Assembly: GCA_032622095.1 (NCBI GenBank)
Contig: CP136062.1
Span: forward strand, 134,123,282 to 134,187,281
Length of the DNA: 64,000 nucleotides
Source of the DNA: Siphonodentalium dalli
Taxonomy: Eukaryota > Mollusca > Scaphopoda > Gadilida > Siphonodentaliidae
Direction of reading: 5' to 3'
Below, in pieces: positions 12,421-24,539 of this stretch (position 1 is its first letter; every line of letters begins with the position of its first letter). The position numbers and the translations under genes are program-made. The notes beneath the pieces were generated by a model. It was not told where the DNA came from. It made no database searches and saw only the letters and a list, made by a program, of their open reading frames with translations.

Positions 12421-12498
12421 ACAGTGAGATACTGGAATCATCACTCGGGGTCATGGCCTAAAGGCCACTCGTGATGATTCCAGTATCTCACTGTGACC
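12418..12498. repeat. perfect foldback hairpin
   Basis: ATCACAGTGAGATACTGGAA and its complement TTCCAGTATCTCACTGTGA form arms of about 30 bp around a loop of about 25 bp containing GGCCTAAAGGCC. Confidence 0.8.
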
Positions 12499-12894
12499 AC
12501 TCATGAGATACTTCCGGTATTCATTCAAAAAACGCAGGTAACCTCTGTATAATAAGTTTACAAAGCCATGATTAACTATGAGAAAAGATGAGAATGAATT
12601 TGTTTTCATTGTAATTTTTTTCCTCGACCAAAACCGGACCCACCCCATGGTTTCAACTGTTAAAGGGAGAATTTGTGGACAAAAAATTAAAATATAGAGC
12701 CCCCCTCACTTGTATAGGGCTATATCATGCACTACTATATGAATCTGATTGTTTCAATTCATTTTGAAGCTGTAATTTGTCTTAGAAATGATTTTGGAAA
12801 AAAATTGCATGACATCAGAAAAAATCTGCATCCCGGGCTCGGAGACACCCACCCACCCGGTCCTTGTATCCTGTAATTTTTTTCCGACCACCCC

Positions 12895-13242
12895 CCCTGC
12901 TTCGGGGGTAAAAAATATTTGATTCGAGTCAAGGAACCCACCCTTCAAAGCTCAGAGTAATCAGATATCGATTTTTGAAATGTGTAAATTTTTGGAGATG
13001 TGGGCCACTTATTGTTAATAATAACCACTTGATTTTAGAGTTATCCATCTTACACCCGCAATTTGCCCGTTTGAGACGTGGAAGTGGCCCACATCTCCAA
13101 AAATTATCACATTTCAAAAATCGATATCTGATCACTCTGAGCTTTGAAGGGTGAGTTCCTCGACTCGAATCAAATATTTGTTACCCCCGAAGTCAAAGAA
13201 ATAGTAACTTAGGAGCGTCTAATCGGATTGAGTACCTTTAAT
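12895..13242 (-). mobile_element. AGGTACTCAATCCGA-family element with inverted internal arms
   Basis: The right terminus TCGGATTGAGTACCT is followed by TTAA. Inside, two long arms (about 12900-13010 and 13085-13200) carrying GATTCGAGTC...CAAAGCTCAGAG and its complement form a large foldback around AGTTATCCATCTTACACC. Confidence 0.7.
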
Positions 13243-13593
13243 GCTAGGCTAATCTGGATTTATCCTCAAAGATTGACGTGGTCACAATTTGGTATTAAGC
13301 AACTTTCTATGTAAACTATTTCATGATTATATAACATGTGCTTCTCCCAGCACCGTGTTTCCCAGGCCCGGTGACGAGATGACTACTACCACATCTATGA
13401 TGTTGAAACTGTCAGGACAGGGCAGCTTTTTCAAAGCCCAATTTTATAACTCATGTGAACAATTATAGCTAAGTTTTAGTCGTATATAAATGCTTAAAAG
13501 TCAATGCTGTTGAAACTGTCAGGGCATGGCATCTTTTTCAAAGCCCAGTGATATAACACCAACATGTATCTCAGGTGAAAATTAGTGCATTAA

Positions 13594-14042
13594 AGGTACT
13601 CAATCCGATCAGTAGGTCCCCATACCATCAATATACAACAACAATATTTCTTCAAAATACGCTTTAGTTATCAGAATCGATTTATTGCAACAAAATAATG
13701 CTAACCACTGTCAACTATGGTATCAAATTTCACAAAACTTGTTATTTATCAACATTTTGTTGAACAAAATATGGTCGTATTATCACTGTTAAAAGGATCA
13801 CGAAATTTGACTTTGATTTTAGAGTTATCCATCTTCATCCTCAATTTTGTCCGAGACCCTCCATTTGACGCGTGTTTTTGGGCCACATATTATTACACAT
13901 CTCGAGAAATAACACACTTCAAAAATCGATATCTGATCACTCTGAGCTTTGATGGGTGGGTTCCTCGACTCAAATCAAATATATGTTTCCCCCGAAGCCA
14001 AAGAAATAGTAATTTAGGAACATCTGATGGGATTGAGTACCT
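13594..14042 (+). mobile_element. TTAA-flanked MITE, AGGTACTCAATCCGA family, full copy
   Basis: TTAA, AGGTACTCAATCCGAT, interior, GGGATTGAGTACCT, TTAA. The interior shares TGATTTTAGAGTTATCCATC and the GATATCTGATCACTCTGAGC block with the copies at 12895, 31115 and 54560. The 109-residue open frame on its plus strand is element sequence, not a host gene. Confidence 0.85.
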
Positions 14043-14469
14043 TTAACATCTAAGTATTAGTCGTATATAATGGCTTGTCCCTCTCCTCCGGTTTCTCGAT
14101 ATGCGCTATCTACAATGTACTGTAGTATATTCCCATAAATATGTAATATCCGTTATCTACAGAAATTCACGTGCTGTCGTACATACTATAGGAAAATAAG
14201 AATATTCGATCTCGGGTAATTCCATATTGGTCAACAAAGGGGAAATAAATTTGGTATGTTTTTTCCATATTTGGCGAAAGTGCAAGGGCCCCTATTTATA
14301 TATGAGAATACATCGACGAAAAATAAAAAGTTTGCAAATTCTCAAGTTTTAGGTTGTTGGGCCTACGTGTATATAATAACGTCTAGTACCTTTCACTATA
14401 CCTGGAAAACAAAATGTAAAGCCGAATTGACAAAGCCTAGCAAATATTCACAAAATAAAAATGGCTTAC

Positions 14470-14525
14470 CTTTTATCCTCTTTCAAAGTAGCGACCAATT
14501 TATTAATCTTTTTCGTCAATCTACC
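14470..14525 (-). CDS. PDI-like gene, exon in the ERp29/PDI-D helical domain
   Basis: The acceptor is ATTATTTTTAG|GGT and the donor is AAAAG|GTAAGC. The exon encodes GRLTKKINKLVATLKEDK plus a split codon, ending in phase 2. It fits the Glu-x-x-Arg-Leu-x-Lys-Leu-Ile segment that precedes the NIL motif in ERp29-type D domains, and it joins the terminal exon in frame (LKEDK-RRSERED). It is also in phase with the exon at 17972-18043, but roughly 35-45 residues expected between them are absent. Confidence 0.75.
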
Positions 14526-14716
14526 CTAAAAATAATAATGATGGATATATAACTGGCTTAGAATCACCCAACTTTAATCTTTATACCACTTTGGGTTTTA
14601 ATGTGTAATTTACAGAAAATGCATGTAATAGTAGGTGTTGTAATTATTTACGAAAATTTACTTAGAGATTCATGGTCCGATTTCACATGAGATTAGTATA
14701 AAATTTCCTAAGTTAA

Positions 14717-15216
14717 AGGCCCAATTAATTTTCGAACCCCCAGAATGCCAGACATATATAAAATATATGCCATAGTATATACCATTTGAAAGAGGAAGCT
14801 CCAAAAAAACAATGTATTATCAACTTATCCGGCGTACTAAACTGTGGACATGTTCTTTATGTTGAGTTACTGACGTGTTCTGTGCTTAAATGTCATCTGG
14901 TTTTGTTGTGCAAAGTATATGATTTTCAATGGAGGGGGCATATCCCTATATTTTAAAGATAATGTTATTCCCCTTCCATTGAACATGTATACATGTTTAG
15001 TTTGAATTATGTTGCATTCTGGGAACCATAACGGGGGGATCTTTTTATGATATCAGCTGTTTTCTATTTATCTATGGGCCTCTTCTGAGACACAGACGTT
15101 TCAAATAATGATGAATTATACTATTTTAATCATATTTTATGGCATAGATTGTATTAAACCGTATATCAAGGCACTACAAAAAAAAATAATCGGTGACTCG
15201 AAAGTTAAGTGGGCCT
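14717..15216 (-). mobile_element. TTAA-flanked MITE, AGGCCCAC family, inverted copy
   Basis: TTAA, AGGCCCAATTAATTTTCGAA, interior, CGAAAGTTAAGTGGGCCT, TTAA. The interior contains the shared block GGACATGTTCTT...CCTCTTCTGAGACACAGACG. A 135-bp stretch near TTCAATGGAGGGGGC is longer than in the 4693 copy. Confidence 0.85.
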
Positions 15217-15663
15217 TTAATTTTCAGCTTACTGGACAAAAGAATACCTTACACGTATCTAAATTTTTCGCGCACCCATCGGTGCGCGAATTTTAAACTG
15301 AGCGAAAAATAATACAGAGTCCTGAGTTTACACCAAACCACCGGGAAACAAAAAGGCTATATGTTGATGAGTTACGTAATACTTGTATACACATTACGGA
15401 AGGTTGGTCCGAATATTAGGCTTGTATGACATTTATATTATTTACATGCGGGCAACCAACATCAAACCATTACTGATATGTATTACATAATTACATAGTA
15501 ACAAATCATGGCAACATCATTGATGTTGAAATATTTGTAAGAAGTAAACATATTGAGACTGAAGATGCACGAAAGCACGTCGCCGTATTCACAAAGCTGG
15601 CAGCCGGGCACTACACCGTGACCAAGCAGTCTGAGTTAGTTATGTCAACGCAAACCCATATAC

Positions 15664-15742
15664 CCTGTGCCAATGCATTCTCTTATATATGCGAGTCGAC
15701 AATAGGTCGCCTCGCATATATAAGAGAATGCATCGGTCTAGC
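15664..15742. repeat. solitary hairpin of the TGTGACCCGCC element family
   Basis: TGCCAATGCATTCTCTTATA and its complement form a hairpin of about 78 bp. The same hairpin occurs twice inside each 460-bp element at 18370, 31602 and 35611, and singly at 58158, 58256 and 59761. Confidence 0.8.
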
Positions 15743-16205
15743 CAACTTTAGATTTTTTCTTATGTAAGTTTTTAAAATGCGGTTGTGGTTTTACATCCTT
15801 CGAGTTCATTTCAATTAATTCATAACTACTTCAGTATCAGAATAATTATTTGGAGCGCATAAACACCGGTCTTCACAACAAATTGATGCAGTTATGTTAA
15901 ATTATGTAAAGCCGTGATGGTGTTTAATATGCACACGTATCTTCATTAACGACTAAGATCTGAAACTGTTATCAAATCCAAGCATTTTACGAAAATAGTT
16001 TTGTTAGTTTTAAATTCGCACAGCAAGGTGTGCGAATTTAAAACTGAGCGAAAAATAGTACTGCGCGAATTTAATTATGAATAAGGTAGTCACAAATACT
16101 TGCGTAATCAGCATCAATCACAATGTCACAGGCATTGCGAAAATCCATAGCGGCATACATAAATATATTACGCCGAAAGAGATCAAGAAACTCATAATTG
16201 AGAAC

Positions 16206-16436
16206 GCTCTTTATTATCTATCACTAATTTTGGGCGATGGAAGCGTGGACGCTATTTATTATCTATCACTAATTTTGGGCGATGGAAGCATGGACGCTAT
16301 TTATTATCTATCACTAATTTTGGGCGATGGAAGCATGGGCGCTATTTATTATCTATCACTAATTTTGGGCGATGGAAGCATGGACGCTATTTATTATCTA
16401 TCACTAATTTTGGGCGATGGAAGCATGGACGCTATT
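16206..16436 (+). repeat. 45-bp minisatellite, five near-identical units
   Basis: Five head-to-tail units of GCTATTTATTATCTATCACT...GGCGATGGAAGCATGGAC differ at only a few bases. Because 45 is a multiple of three, the plus strand stays open and would encode YYLSLILGDGSMDAI five times (frame 16077-16448). I see no splice or homology support for translation. Confidence 0.9.
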
Positions 16437-17004
16437 TGTAAGAGATGATCGTTGGATTTGTTTGCTAAACTGACCAAATTTTCAAAACGTGTTATAACTA
16501 CCTCTTTTGAGCCAAACCAACATATTAACCAGCTCGTGGGTTCCATCTAAATATGTTCTGGTATAAAAAAAACATACATATTGTGCTGTCAAATTGGACA
16601 AGGCATCTTTGACATGCTAAATTTTAAAATGCATAAAACAACGTTAAGTTCATTAGTTTAATTTAGTGATTGTAATACATACAAATTGACATAAAGTATC
16701 AGAGATATATGTAAATTACACTTGTGTGTATTATGTTTGCATGTAGATACTAAGTAGTTCGGTTATAACGACCGTGGTCGTTTTGGGTTTCTTTCAAAAA
16801 TACGAAATTTTTTTTATATGTTGGCATGCAAGACCAAAATATCTTAGTCCAGTGGTTCTAACCATAAACATGGGGCGTTGATCCAAGTTCAGAAAGGACT
16901 TTATTTAGTTTTTATTAACGTGCATTTTTAACGTGAACAAGACATGATACAAATAACGAGGAATTTTCAAGCTTTCTCTGTAATATGACGTGTACTGGCA
17001 TCTA

Positions 17005-17225
17005 ACTCTAAAATTATCTTATATCAAGACACCTTTTCTTGGTTTTAAGAAAAATATTCTATACCTAGAAACATTTTCTTGGGAGCACTAACACATTGAG
17101 AAATTGGATGGAATATTCTTAAAACCAGAAATAATTCTAGCAATTAAGAACATATTTCTTGGATGAACAATATTTATGTGCATAATACTATTAATGTATC
17201 ATATATAAGAAAATATTTATAAAAT
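17005..17225. repeat. dispersed repeat with TTCTTGGTTTTAAG motif, copy 1
   Basis: TTTTCTTGGTTTTAAGAAAA and TCTTGGGAGCACTAACACA recur at about 29925-30185. It is non-coding and of unknown class. Confidence 0.65.
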
Positions 17226-17971
17226 ATGACTATAGCATTTCTAGCGGGCGAGAAAACAAATTCTTCTGATAAATACGCGAGAAAACAAATTCTTCTGATA
17301 AATACACAAAGTGTACCCATAAAACAATAAGAGCACCCCCCCCCCCAACTTTGGTCAGAAAATATTAGTTGGAAACCTTACCAACAATACCTTGAAATTG
17401 TTCTTGTAGTTGATTTTCCAACATTTGCATATTTTTCTACTTTTTATCAAATTTTTGGACTGAAATGGTCTTCAGTTGGGGGTGTCAGGTTGGAATTTCC
17501 TATACATGGAAAGCTTGTGTCCTAGTCCCCCCTCCTTGGCCAGTCACAAACTGCTAGTTAATTAAAGAAAACAATATCTCCTACATTTATTCAAAATTGT
17601 GGACTGAAATGGATATCACAAGTGTTGGAATTTTCCAACATAAGTGTGGGGGTTGTTGGGTTTAAAATGTCTAACACTAGGAAAGATTGGGGCTAGTATA
17701 AATGCTAGGACTTTGCTATTTTCTTGTTCAGCTGTCAACATTTTCTCACACTGGACCAACCATGTGTTTGGTCTGATATCGGTCTGATTAAAGGGGGGGT
17801 GGTTGCAGTTGGAATTCCCAATGTGGGCACCCCACAATGGAGACCCTCAATCCACGTCCCTGAGGTCGGCATCATACACTTCTACGCGTCACCAGATGCA
17901 TCGAAAACGACATTAATTTGTCCTTCCTTCTTAGAATTTGGAAGTGGTATAATTATTGTGCAGAATCTTAC

Positions 17972-18043
17972 CAAATTTGAGCCTTTCACAATCTTCTTCA
18001 TATTCTGTTCAATGATCTCGTCCAGCTCTTCGATACGACCGGC
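17972..18043 (-). CDS. PDI-like gene, first exon of the ERp29/PDI-D helical domain
   Basis: The acceptor TTATTTTCCAG|GCC and donor TTTG|GTAAGA are both strong. Twenty-four codons encode AGRIEELDEIIEQNMKK then IVKGSNL. The Ala-Gly-Arg-Ile-x-x-Leu-Asp start is the hallmark of the D domain that follows the last Trx module in ERp29-like and D-domain PDIs (family knowledge). It is phase 0 at both ends and follows the GDLLDD end of the exon at 28018-28110 across a 9.9-kb intron, exactly as the family requires. Confidence 0.88.
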
Positions 18044-18369
18044 CTGGAAAATAATCAGTTGAATTCTGAAAGCGAGCGGAGTTACCACAAACTCATACAG
18101 ATTTAGGATACTTCTACACACTGGTAAACTGTCAAGGCATATCGTTGGTGTGATTATATGACGGACAAGTTGGACAACAGTACTACGTATAATATGCATG
18201 TGACTTACATGCTTAGCCTGCCGACGCAGGTACCACAACAGTTTATGTCGTAGCCGGCTGCCCTCATATTATTACACCTATTCAAGACTGATGAATTACA
18301 TATCGTACTTATGGCCAGGAACCTACGTCACCGATCAAATCATTAACACAAAGCTATTTTGATTATATA

Positions 18370-18838
18370 TATGTGACCCGCCATATCAAATCCAGTCCAC
18401 ATTGTGATAGTTACAGTTTTACCCTGTGCCAATGCATTCTCTTATATATGCGAGTCGACCATAGGTCGCCTCGCATATATCAGAGAATGCATTGGCCTAA
18501 CAATATTTTATCATTTTTTTTAAATAAATGCTTCTTACAATTTTTAGGACATAAAATAAAAAAATCATCCATTACCCTGCAGGGAGCCCCACACATATAT
18601 AGAAGCATATAGAAGAGTGTCGTCTGCTCATGTTTGTCTGGGGCTCTGTATGGGTGAAATTATAAATTGTTAAAGAATACAAGAACAAATTATAAAAATT
18701 GTAAAAAATTGTTAGGCCAATACATTCTCTTATATGTGCGAGGCGACCTATGGTCGACTCGCATATATAAGAGAATGCATTGGCACAGGGGAACAAAATT
18801 CCCGACTTACGACTGGATTTGATATGGCGGGTCACATA
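18370..18838 (+). mobile_element. 460-bp element, TGTGACCCGCCATATC family, copy 1
   Basis: The inverted termini are TATGTGACCCGCCATATCAA and its complement. Two internal hairpins built on CCAATGCATTCTCTTATATA flank a spacer with GGGAGCCCCACACATATATA and its distant complement. There is no transposase frame. Very similar copies are at 31602-32066 and 35611-36069. Confidence 0.9.
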
Positions 18839-18899
18839 TGTTTAAAACATAAAACCTTTGTCTGATGGGATAAACGAGTACACGAGCAGTGGAAATTCA

Positions 18900-21280
18900 C
18901 AAATCATATTAAAAAATCTGTAACCGTTAAAAGCTAATATTTATTACTGAAATTTAAAAGAAATAGCTTTCGGTTGTGCCCCGATTTTGAGCATCAAACA
19001 CACCTCAACCATTTAATATGTGTTCGTATAATGCGCAGAATCCCTTTCGCTCGTAAGCACATTAATCTAGCTCATCCACTGCATGAGTTCTCGGAAGTTT
19101 TCCCATTATACCAGAATTTTGTTTGGTATTATTATTATTATACCAGCAAAATGTGTTGCCCATATGCAATAATAAAGTTTATTATATGACTATCGTTTTT
19201 TCTTTCCCCAACACCGCTATTAGCGAGTTCGACGGGTACGGGTACCGGTAGATTCTGGTAGATTGGTGAAATTCGTCACGGTCATTTGCGTACTTTGAAT
19301 GCAGCACATAAAGCGATAGGGATTTGGAACGGGTAGATGTATCCCGTTGACTGGTAGTCTTTCACTAAAGTTTTCTCACTCAAAAGTACATTAGTTCTAT
19401 GAAATAACAGTCAGCTATGTATTAATATATTTATTGCACGATTACGTGGCCAAACCTCATTGATACATTTGTCATTTAAGCCATGTTTTATGTTCAAAGT
19501 GTCGAGGCGGCTTCTAGCACTAAGATAACTATGGAACGCCGATTTGTTTACTGACAACGGTCTTCACTCAAGTAATGACATGCTCTGATTAAGAGAGTTA
19601 TTTGATGGTGCTATACGCAGTCTCGGCACAGGGACGTGATAATAGAGGGTCTCCGCGTTGAGAAGGGGTGTCCACCTTCACATTCCCTACCAATTGAACC
19701 ACACCAAACAGAGGTTTGTGCGGAATTCCAATTATGCACCCCGTTGGGCTCTGATCCCCCCCCCCCCAACTGATCCTTCACTGTCCTGAATATTATTCTA
19801 GTCTGTTCTAAATGGATTAGTAGTCTTGTTAAAGAAGTCATGTAATGAAGAGTCCACCTCGCCGACCAGAACGAGAACAATTTTGTAGATATGAACCTGG
19901 AAATTGCAAAATCATAACATCTAGTGGTCTAACACCAGGCAAATTCACGCCCTATATTGTTTTTAACAAATTCATTATCAGTTTTGACGAGCCACTGAAT
20001 GTGGATAGACCAGGACATACCGGGTCGACCATGGTTCGGTCTGGTGGGAGAACGTTTTGAAATCTGAACATGAAAATTGATCAATTATAGACTTTCCTCA
20101 AGCTTTACATTTGTTGGATATTTCCAACATAACTGTTGGCCATATAGCCCGAATTCTTTCTACCAAAAGTAGGTATATTTGGTCAAAAACTATAAAAAAA
20201 AATCCCCATTTTTTGGAAAATCATACGGAATGACAGAATAAATTTCAACGTATTTTTGGTGTGTTAGGTATATACAATTTCCAACTGTTAAACAATTTGA
20301 CAGAAGTTGGGGTGAAAAACCCCAACCCTCTCGCCACGTCCCCTATCGACCCTTTGTGCGTGGGCATAAATACACCGTGAATGTGTTACACGATTGAATA
20401 CAACCGTTCAGTTATTATATCTTATGTGGTGACTGATTTCTCATTTTAATATAGATATTTGACATTTGAACGGACATGGCGCATTTGAACCTCAAGACTG
20501 TTGTATATTTGTAGTGGCCGATAGTGACACAAAATACTGATATACACACCTCATACTCAGCACAATCTTACTGTCGTCAGAGCGACTTTTATCTGTTTTA
20601 TTTGTTTGGCATACAAGTGAAGCAAACTTGAACGCTCTTTATTCAAACCATATAATGAATATTGTACCATTAAACACCCTTTATATTTAACAAAGTTTAA
20701 TTTTTCTACCTATACATCCGGATTTAGACCCAGACAAATATCCGAGTTCTTGGGATAAATATTCCCTTGCCAGACCCTTCGAACGATTCCAACCAAGTAT
20801 CAATTATATGACTATATATTCCCCAACTAATATAAGTAAGGGGCAATTTCGGTCTTATATCTGACTAAAAGTACATGCATGTAGGACATTCTTGGACCCT
20901 GTGTCTAAAACAACATATTTTACACCGAATAATGGTTGGATTATTAAATTAGCGTAATTGTATATTTGTGCTATCATAACATATTTTCTCAGCCTGAAAA
21001 TTCCATCTGTTCTAGACGAAACTAGAACGGTCTGGGAAATTACTAATGAAAGCCAATTATTGAAAATGTTACCAAAATGAGTCAAAGAAAGACGCCAATC
21101 CATTCCATTTTGGCCTCGTCCCAGGTGAATGCAATTCATTATCCTCGCAGAGGTCCATCATATGACCATAACATCAAGTATAACGTCGAATGCGGATAAC
21201 AATTTCTCTATCATATATATTTTGCTGCAATTGGCTCACCATACATTACCCGTCGATGTGCTTAATTATACCCGTAAAAC
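18900..21280. other. intron of the PDI-like gene, no exon seen
   Basis: This is AT-rich intronic sequence with scattered C or T runs. There are short TTGGAATTTTCCAACA-type and GGTACGGGTACCGG motifs. No splice-bounded coding segment on either strand met my standard. Confidence 0.45.
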
Positions 21281-21283
21281 AGT

Positions 21284-21362
21284 TTGCGATTTCAAAACGT
21301 GTACCGGTACGGGTAGCTACCAGTACCCGTACCGGTACCCGTACCCGTTTGAAATCGCAAAC
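21284..21362. repeat. foldback with GTACCGGTACGGG loop
   Basis: The arms CAGTTTGCGATTTCAAAACG and GTTTGAAATCGCAAACTC enclose a self-complementary loop of repeated ACCGGTACCCGTACC. A related GGGTACGGGTACCGG occurs at about 19236. Confidence 0.75.
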
Positions 21363-21585
21363 TCGCTATTGTATAGTATAGAGATCATTTCCTGAACATC
21401 GGATCAGCTGCAGTTTGATCCGATGTCATACCACCCTTCTCTATCTCGCATACTGCGTAAAATAGCCGGACGATTTATTATACAAAAATGGTTCCTTCTG
21501 TATTCTTGTTACTTGTGGCCTACATGTGGTTTCATTTCATAATTAATTGTGCTTTTTAAATAAAAAACATGTCATATAATAAACC

Positions 21586-21750
21586 TGTTATCGCTGAAAT
21601 GAATTGATCTGGGCTTCGCATCACGTCTCGTTGAATATGTCAGATCGCTGGATCAAACTCAACGCCTGCGGCGGCTCGTTTGATCCAGCGATCTGACCTC
21701 TTCAACTCGACGTGATACTTCGCCCAGATCAATTCACTGCAGCGATAACA
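21586..21750. repeat. ~165-bp long-stem foldback
   Basis: TGTTATCGCTGAAATGAATT pairs with AATTCACTGCAGCGATAACA at the far end. The stem continues through GATCTGGGC, the CACGT region and CAGATCGCTGGATCAAAC, around a small GC-rich loop. It is a MITE or foldback remnant. Confidence 0.8.
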
Positions 21751-21884
21751 TACATGAATATGTATTTTATTGAAAATTGTCAATAATAACTCTGTCGCGA
21801 TGGAATGAATATTGTTCTTCTCTAAATCTTATTGTTAATTACTTGTAAGTCTAAGTTATATAGACCGGCCCGCAGGTGAGGGTA

Positions 21885-23930
21885 GTGTCACACGAAAGGG
21901 TAGAAATTTTGACGCTATCTCCAATTATCCTTGCCCATGGGGGTTCCAAAACACTGAGGTATCCAGGGCGGAGCAGGTGGAAAATATATTTTGTTGACCT
22001 TTTTGGAGTTTTTGACCTGCAAATTTTAGTATAATCAGGAAAACCAATAAAATAAGACAAATGTTGAATAAAATATATTTGAATATAAGATATTTATTCT
22101 ATCTGGTTGCTTAACATTTATGATGTGCAAAAAGTTACATTATCCAACAATTTTTGTGAAAAATTCACGAAAATGCCAACAAAATGCATAAATTGCAGTG
22201 CTTTTTCAAAAAAGTTTTCCAGAAGATTTCCCATAAAATTTTCAATTTTTGGTATAAAGCTCTCATTGGTGAATCAAAATTTTAAGCATTATATACCTGA
22301 TTTATTAATATCAACAACACAAGCAGTGATATCCAACAAGCCGAGATATTTCCAAAAACTGAACCCACCCCCCCTAAACTGATTTTCTATCTGAAAATAC
22401 CTGTCAAGTCAGAATAGCCCGTTTTCATTCCGTTTGTTAACCAATTCAGAGTCTTAGCATATATTATATCATGGAATTAGAATGTATCTGAGGATGTTTA
22501 TGTTATGGTAGAGTCTATTTTGTTAAATATTAATTTTTTTGGGGGTAAATTAGCTAAAATTTTGATTATTTTTAAAGGTACGGTTGGCCTTGGCGGTGGG
22601 TATCCTGTGAAAATATTTACACCCGTCAAAAACCGCCACAAACAGAAAGAACATCAAAATGTAGACAGACTTTGTCCGTATACAAATAAGAAATATCGCA
22701 TAAACAGTATGTTATTGTCATCTGTTTGACCATTGTTATGTAAACAAAAACATAAAAAGTTACTTTTCTGGTGTTTATTTATATTATGATGGTAAACATA
22801 AAGAGCGTTCTTTGTTGGTGAATTCCTGATATGGAACTAATAAAGAGCGTTTATGCCATTTGTGTGTGATTAGCCAGTAGCATTGTGCTGTCTTCTGTAA
22901 CACAATCATGCTCTTGCTTAGGTAAAATATAGTAGGTCTTTGTGATAACACGCTGTTAACGCGATGGTCATGGTATATATGAACGAAACTGTATGCGTTT
23001 TAATGTTTTTCTGTTTACGGTGTTTGGAACAAATATGAATATATTCGACAACTAAGGCCTCACGTGCCTTTAAGTGAAATTAAAAAAAATAATTCCCATG
23101 ACTTTGTCAGTTTTGTAGATACAGCTGCACAACATGGACCACAATAATAATAAATTCTTCCCTAATATCAGACATGAAATGCTATAATCATGTACCAGAC
23201 CACAATTAAGAAAGAAAGTAAAACATAACCCTACTCCAAGATAGTGTTCTCAATGCTTTCAATTTTATGCTATACTAAACTCGAAAGGTCGTTCATACTA
23301 GTTGATAGAATTCATATAATAAATTCATATATAAATAGTTCTGCCCACGGATTATGTTAAATCTCATCTTCACTGTCACTGTCAATTTCATCAAATGTGA
23401 TGGTATCAGTCAATATAATTTCTGTGCAGCATCTTACAGGAAGAATGGTTCAAACAACTCAGGCTGCCTATCGGCCGTCCATCCATGAAGTGCTACACCG
23501 GGAGTGGTTGATTTGGCAACGGTTGCAAGTCTCCACTGTTTTGCTATTATATTGGCTCGTTTTGAGTGTAGAACTAAAGATTCCTCACATGGTGGAAGTG
23601 CATAAAGATCAACTACCTTTTGCTGATTCTCAAACTTCTTCTGGAACTTTACCCACCTAGCTTTATTCAATTTTCCCGAATGTGGACCATACATGTATAA
23701 GGCACATGTTAACTCCTTGATTGTATTAAGCGTGTCACTGTCCAAAAACCAATTCGTTCTGACTTCTATATTGTCTTGATGGTCTTTCCAGCAACTTCCA
23801 GAAGTGTTTTTTTCCTTTTCGGAACAACGATGAAAGGTAATTATTACCTGTGAAGGAATGGAACCCAACAACTGCATTCTTCTGTATATTTGGCTGCCAA
23901 AATGTGGAAATGGTAGATATTGACCCAGCG
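21885..23930 (+). repeat. left arm of a large inverted duplication
   Basis: From GTGTCACACGAAAGGG to the GAATGCAGTTG region, this arm matches 26285-27652 in reverse complement. The arms are separated by a 42-bp minisatellite. The left arm is longer because it carries a TTAA-flanked insertion (22576-23069) and extra sequence at its inner end. Confidence 0.85.
22576..23069 (+). mobile_element. 494-bp TTAA-flanked insertion inside the left arm
   Basis: TTAA at 22572-22575 precedes AGGTACGGTTGGCC, and CACGTGCCT precedes TTAA at 23070-23073. The right arm lacks the segment: its reverse complement reads straight through GATTATATTTAAGTGATT. It is therefore an insertion that postdates the inverted duplication, or an excision from the other arm. 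Confidence 0.8.
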
Positions 23931-23994
23931 TGTCCCGCAATCGCTTAGTAGTTGTGGTTGATGTATAAAATTGGATATTCTGCCTTATATACAT
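23434..23994 (-). pseudogene. relic of a multicopy repeat-associated protein family, copy 1
   Basis: The 186-residue open frame contains CSEKEKNTSGSCWKDHQ, then ALYMYGP, KARWVKFQKKFENQQK and LPPCEESLVLHSKRANIIAK. I recognise the order (FTGCD/GKGKK-like segment, YG, then LPPC, L-x-x-H, RAN, W) as the C-terminal part of uncharacterised proteins present in many copies in invertebrate genomes, often linked to mobile DNA. This attribution is from memory and untested. Here FTGCD is replaced by FHRCS, and the frame ends after LFEPFFL. The paralogue at 26290-26687 lies in the other arm of the inverted duplication. It is probably non-functional. Confidence 0.55.
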
Positions 23995-24539
23995 TGAACA
24001 CTAACATGTATGATGCACCTAAGTTAATTTTTACTATTGTCACCACTGACATTACCAGAAATATTGGATTTTTTCCTCACAAACTTGACATAAATAAAAC
24101 TTTTCAAGTAAAATGTAACTATGTTTGGTATGAAAGGCGTTTATTGTTTTGATCTACCTTACATGTGTCACACAAATGTGTTTATAATCCAAATTACTCA
24201 AAATGGCTTCCAAAATGGCAACCATATTTTACATATATCCCGAACATTATTCTCTGCGTTTCCGAAAATGTAGCAACTTGTGACTCACTTGGTTATTTTA
24301 CATGTTAGCTAATCAACTGACAACTAAATGTTCTATTCTGGTTGTCACATTTCCTTGTGGGGCATAACAAATTAATTTTGAAGTTGCCTATCTGTTTTTT
24401 TTCTTCCGAGAACCTCTTTTTGGATACTGGCTATATTTTTTTAATAAATGGACAGAACTTTGAAATGGAACTGAAATTAATCATAATCTGTGGCTATTCT
24501 GGCCTATTAGGATAAAAATTGATCAACACGATACAGGGT

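Noticed and set aside
13717-14046. 109-residue plus-strand frame
   Set aside because: It lies entirely within a TTAA-flanked MITE whose other copies do not preserve the frame.
16206-16436. CRISPR-like regular repeat
   Set aside because: Units are contiguous with no unique spacers, and the genomic context is animal; it is a minisatellite.
22107-22382. 91-residue frame conserved in both arms of the inverted duplication
   Set aside because: Conservation is explained by the recent duplication; the sequence is AT-rich and lacks start context, splice sites or recognisable motifs.
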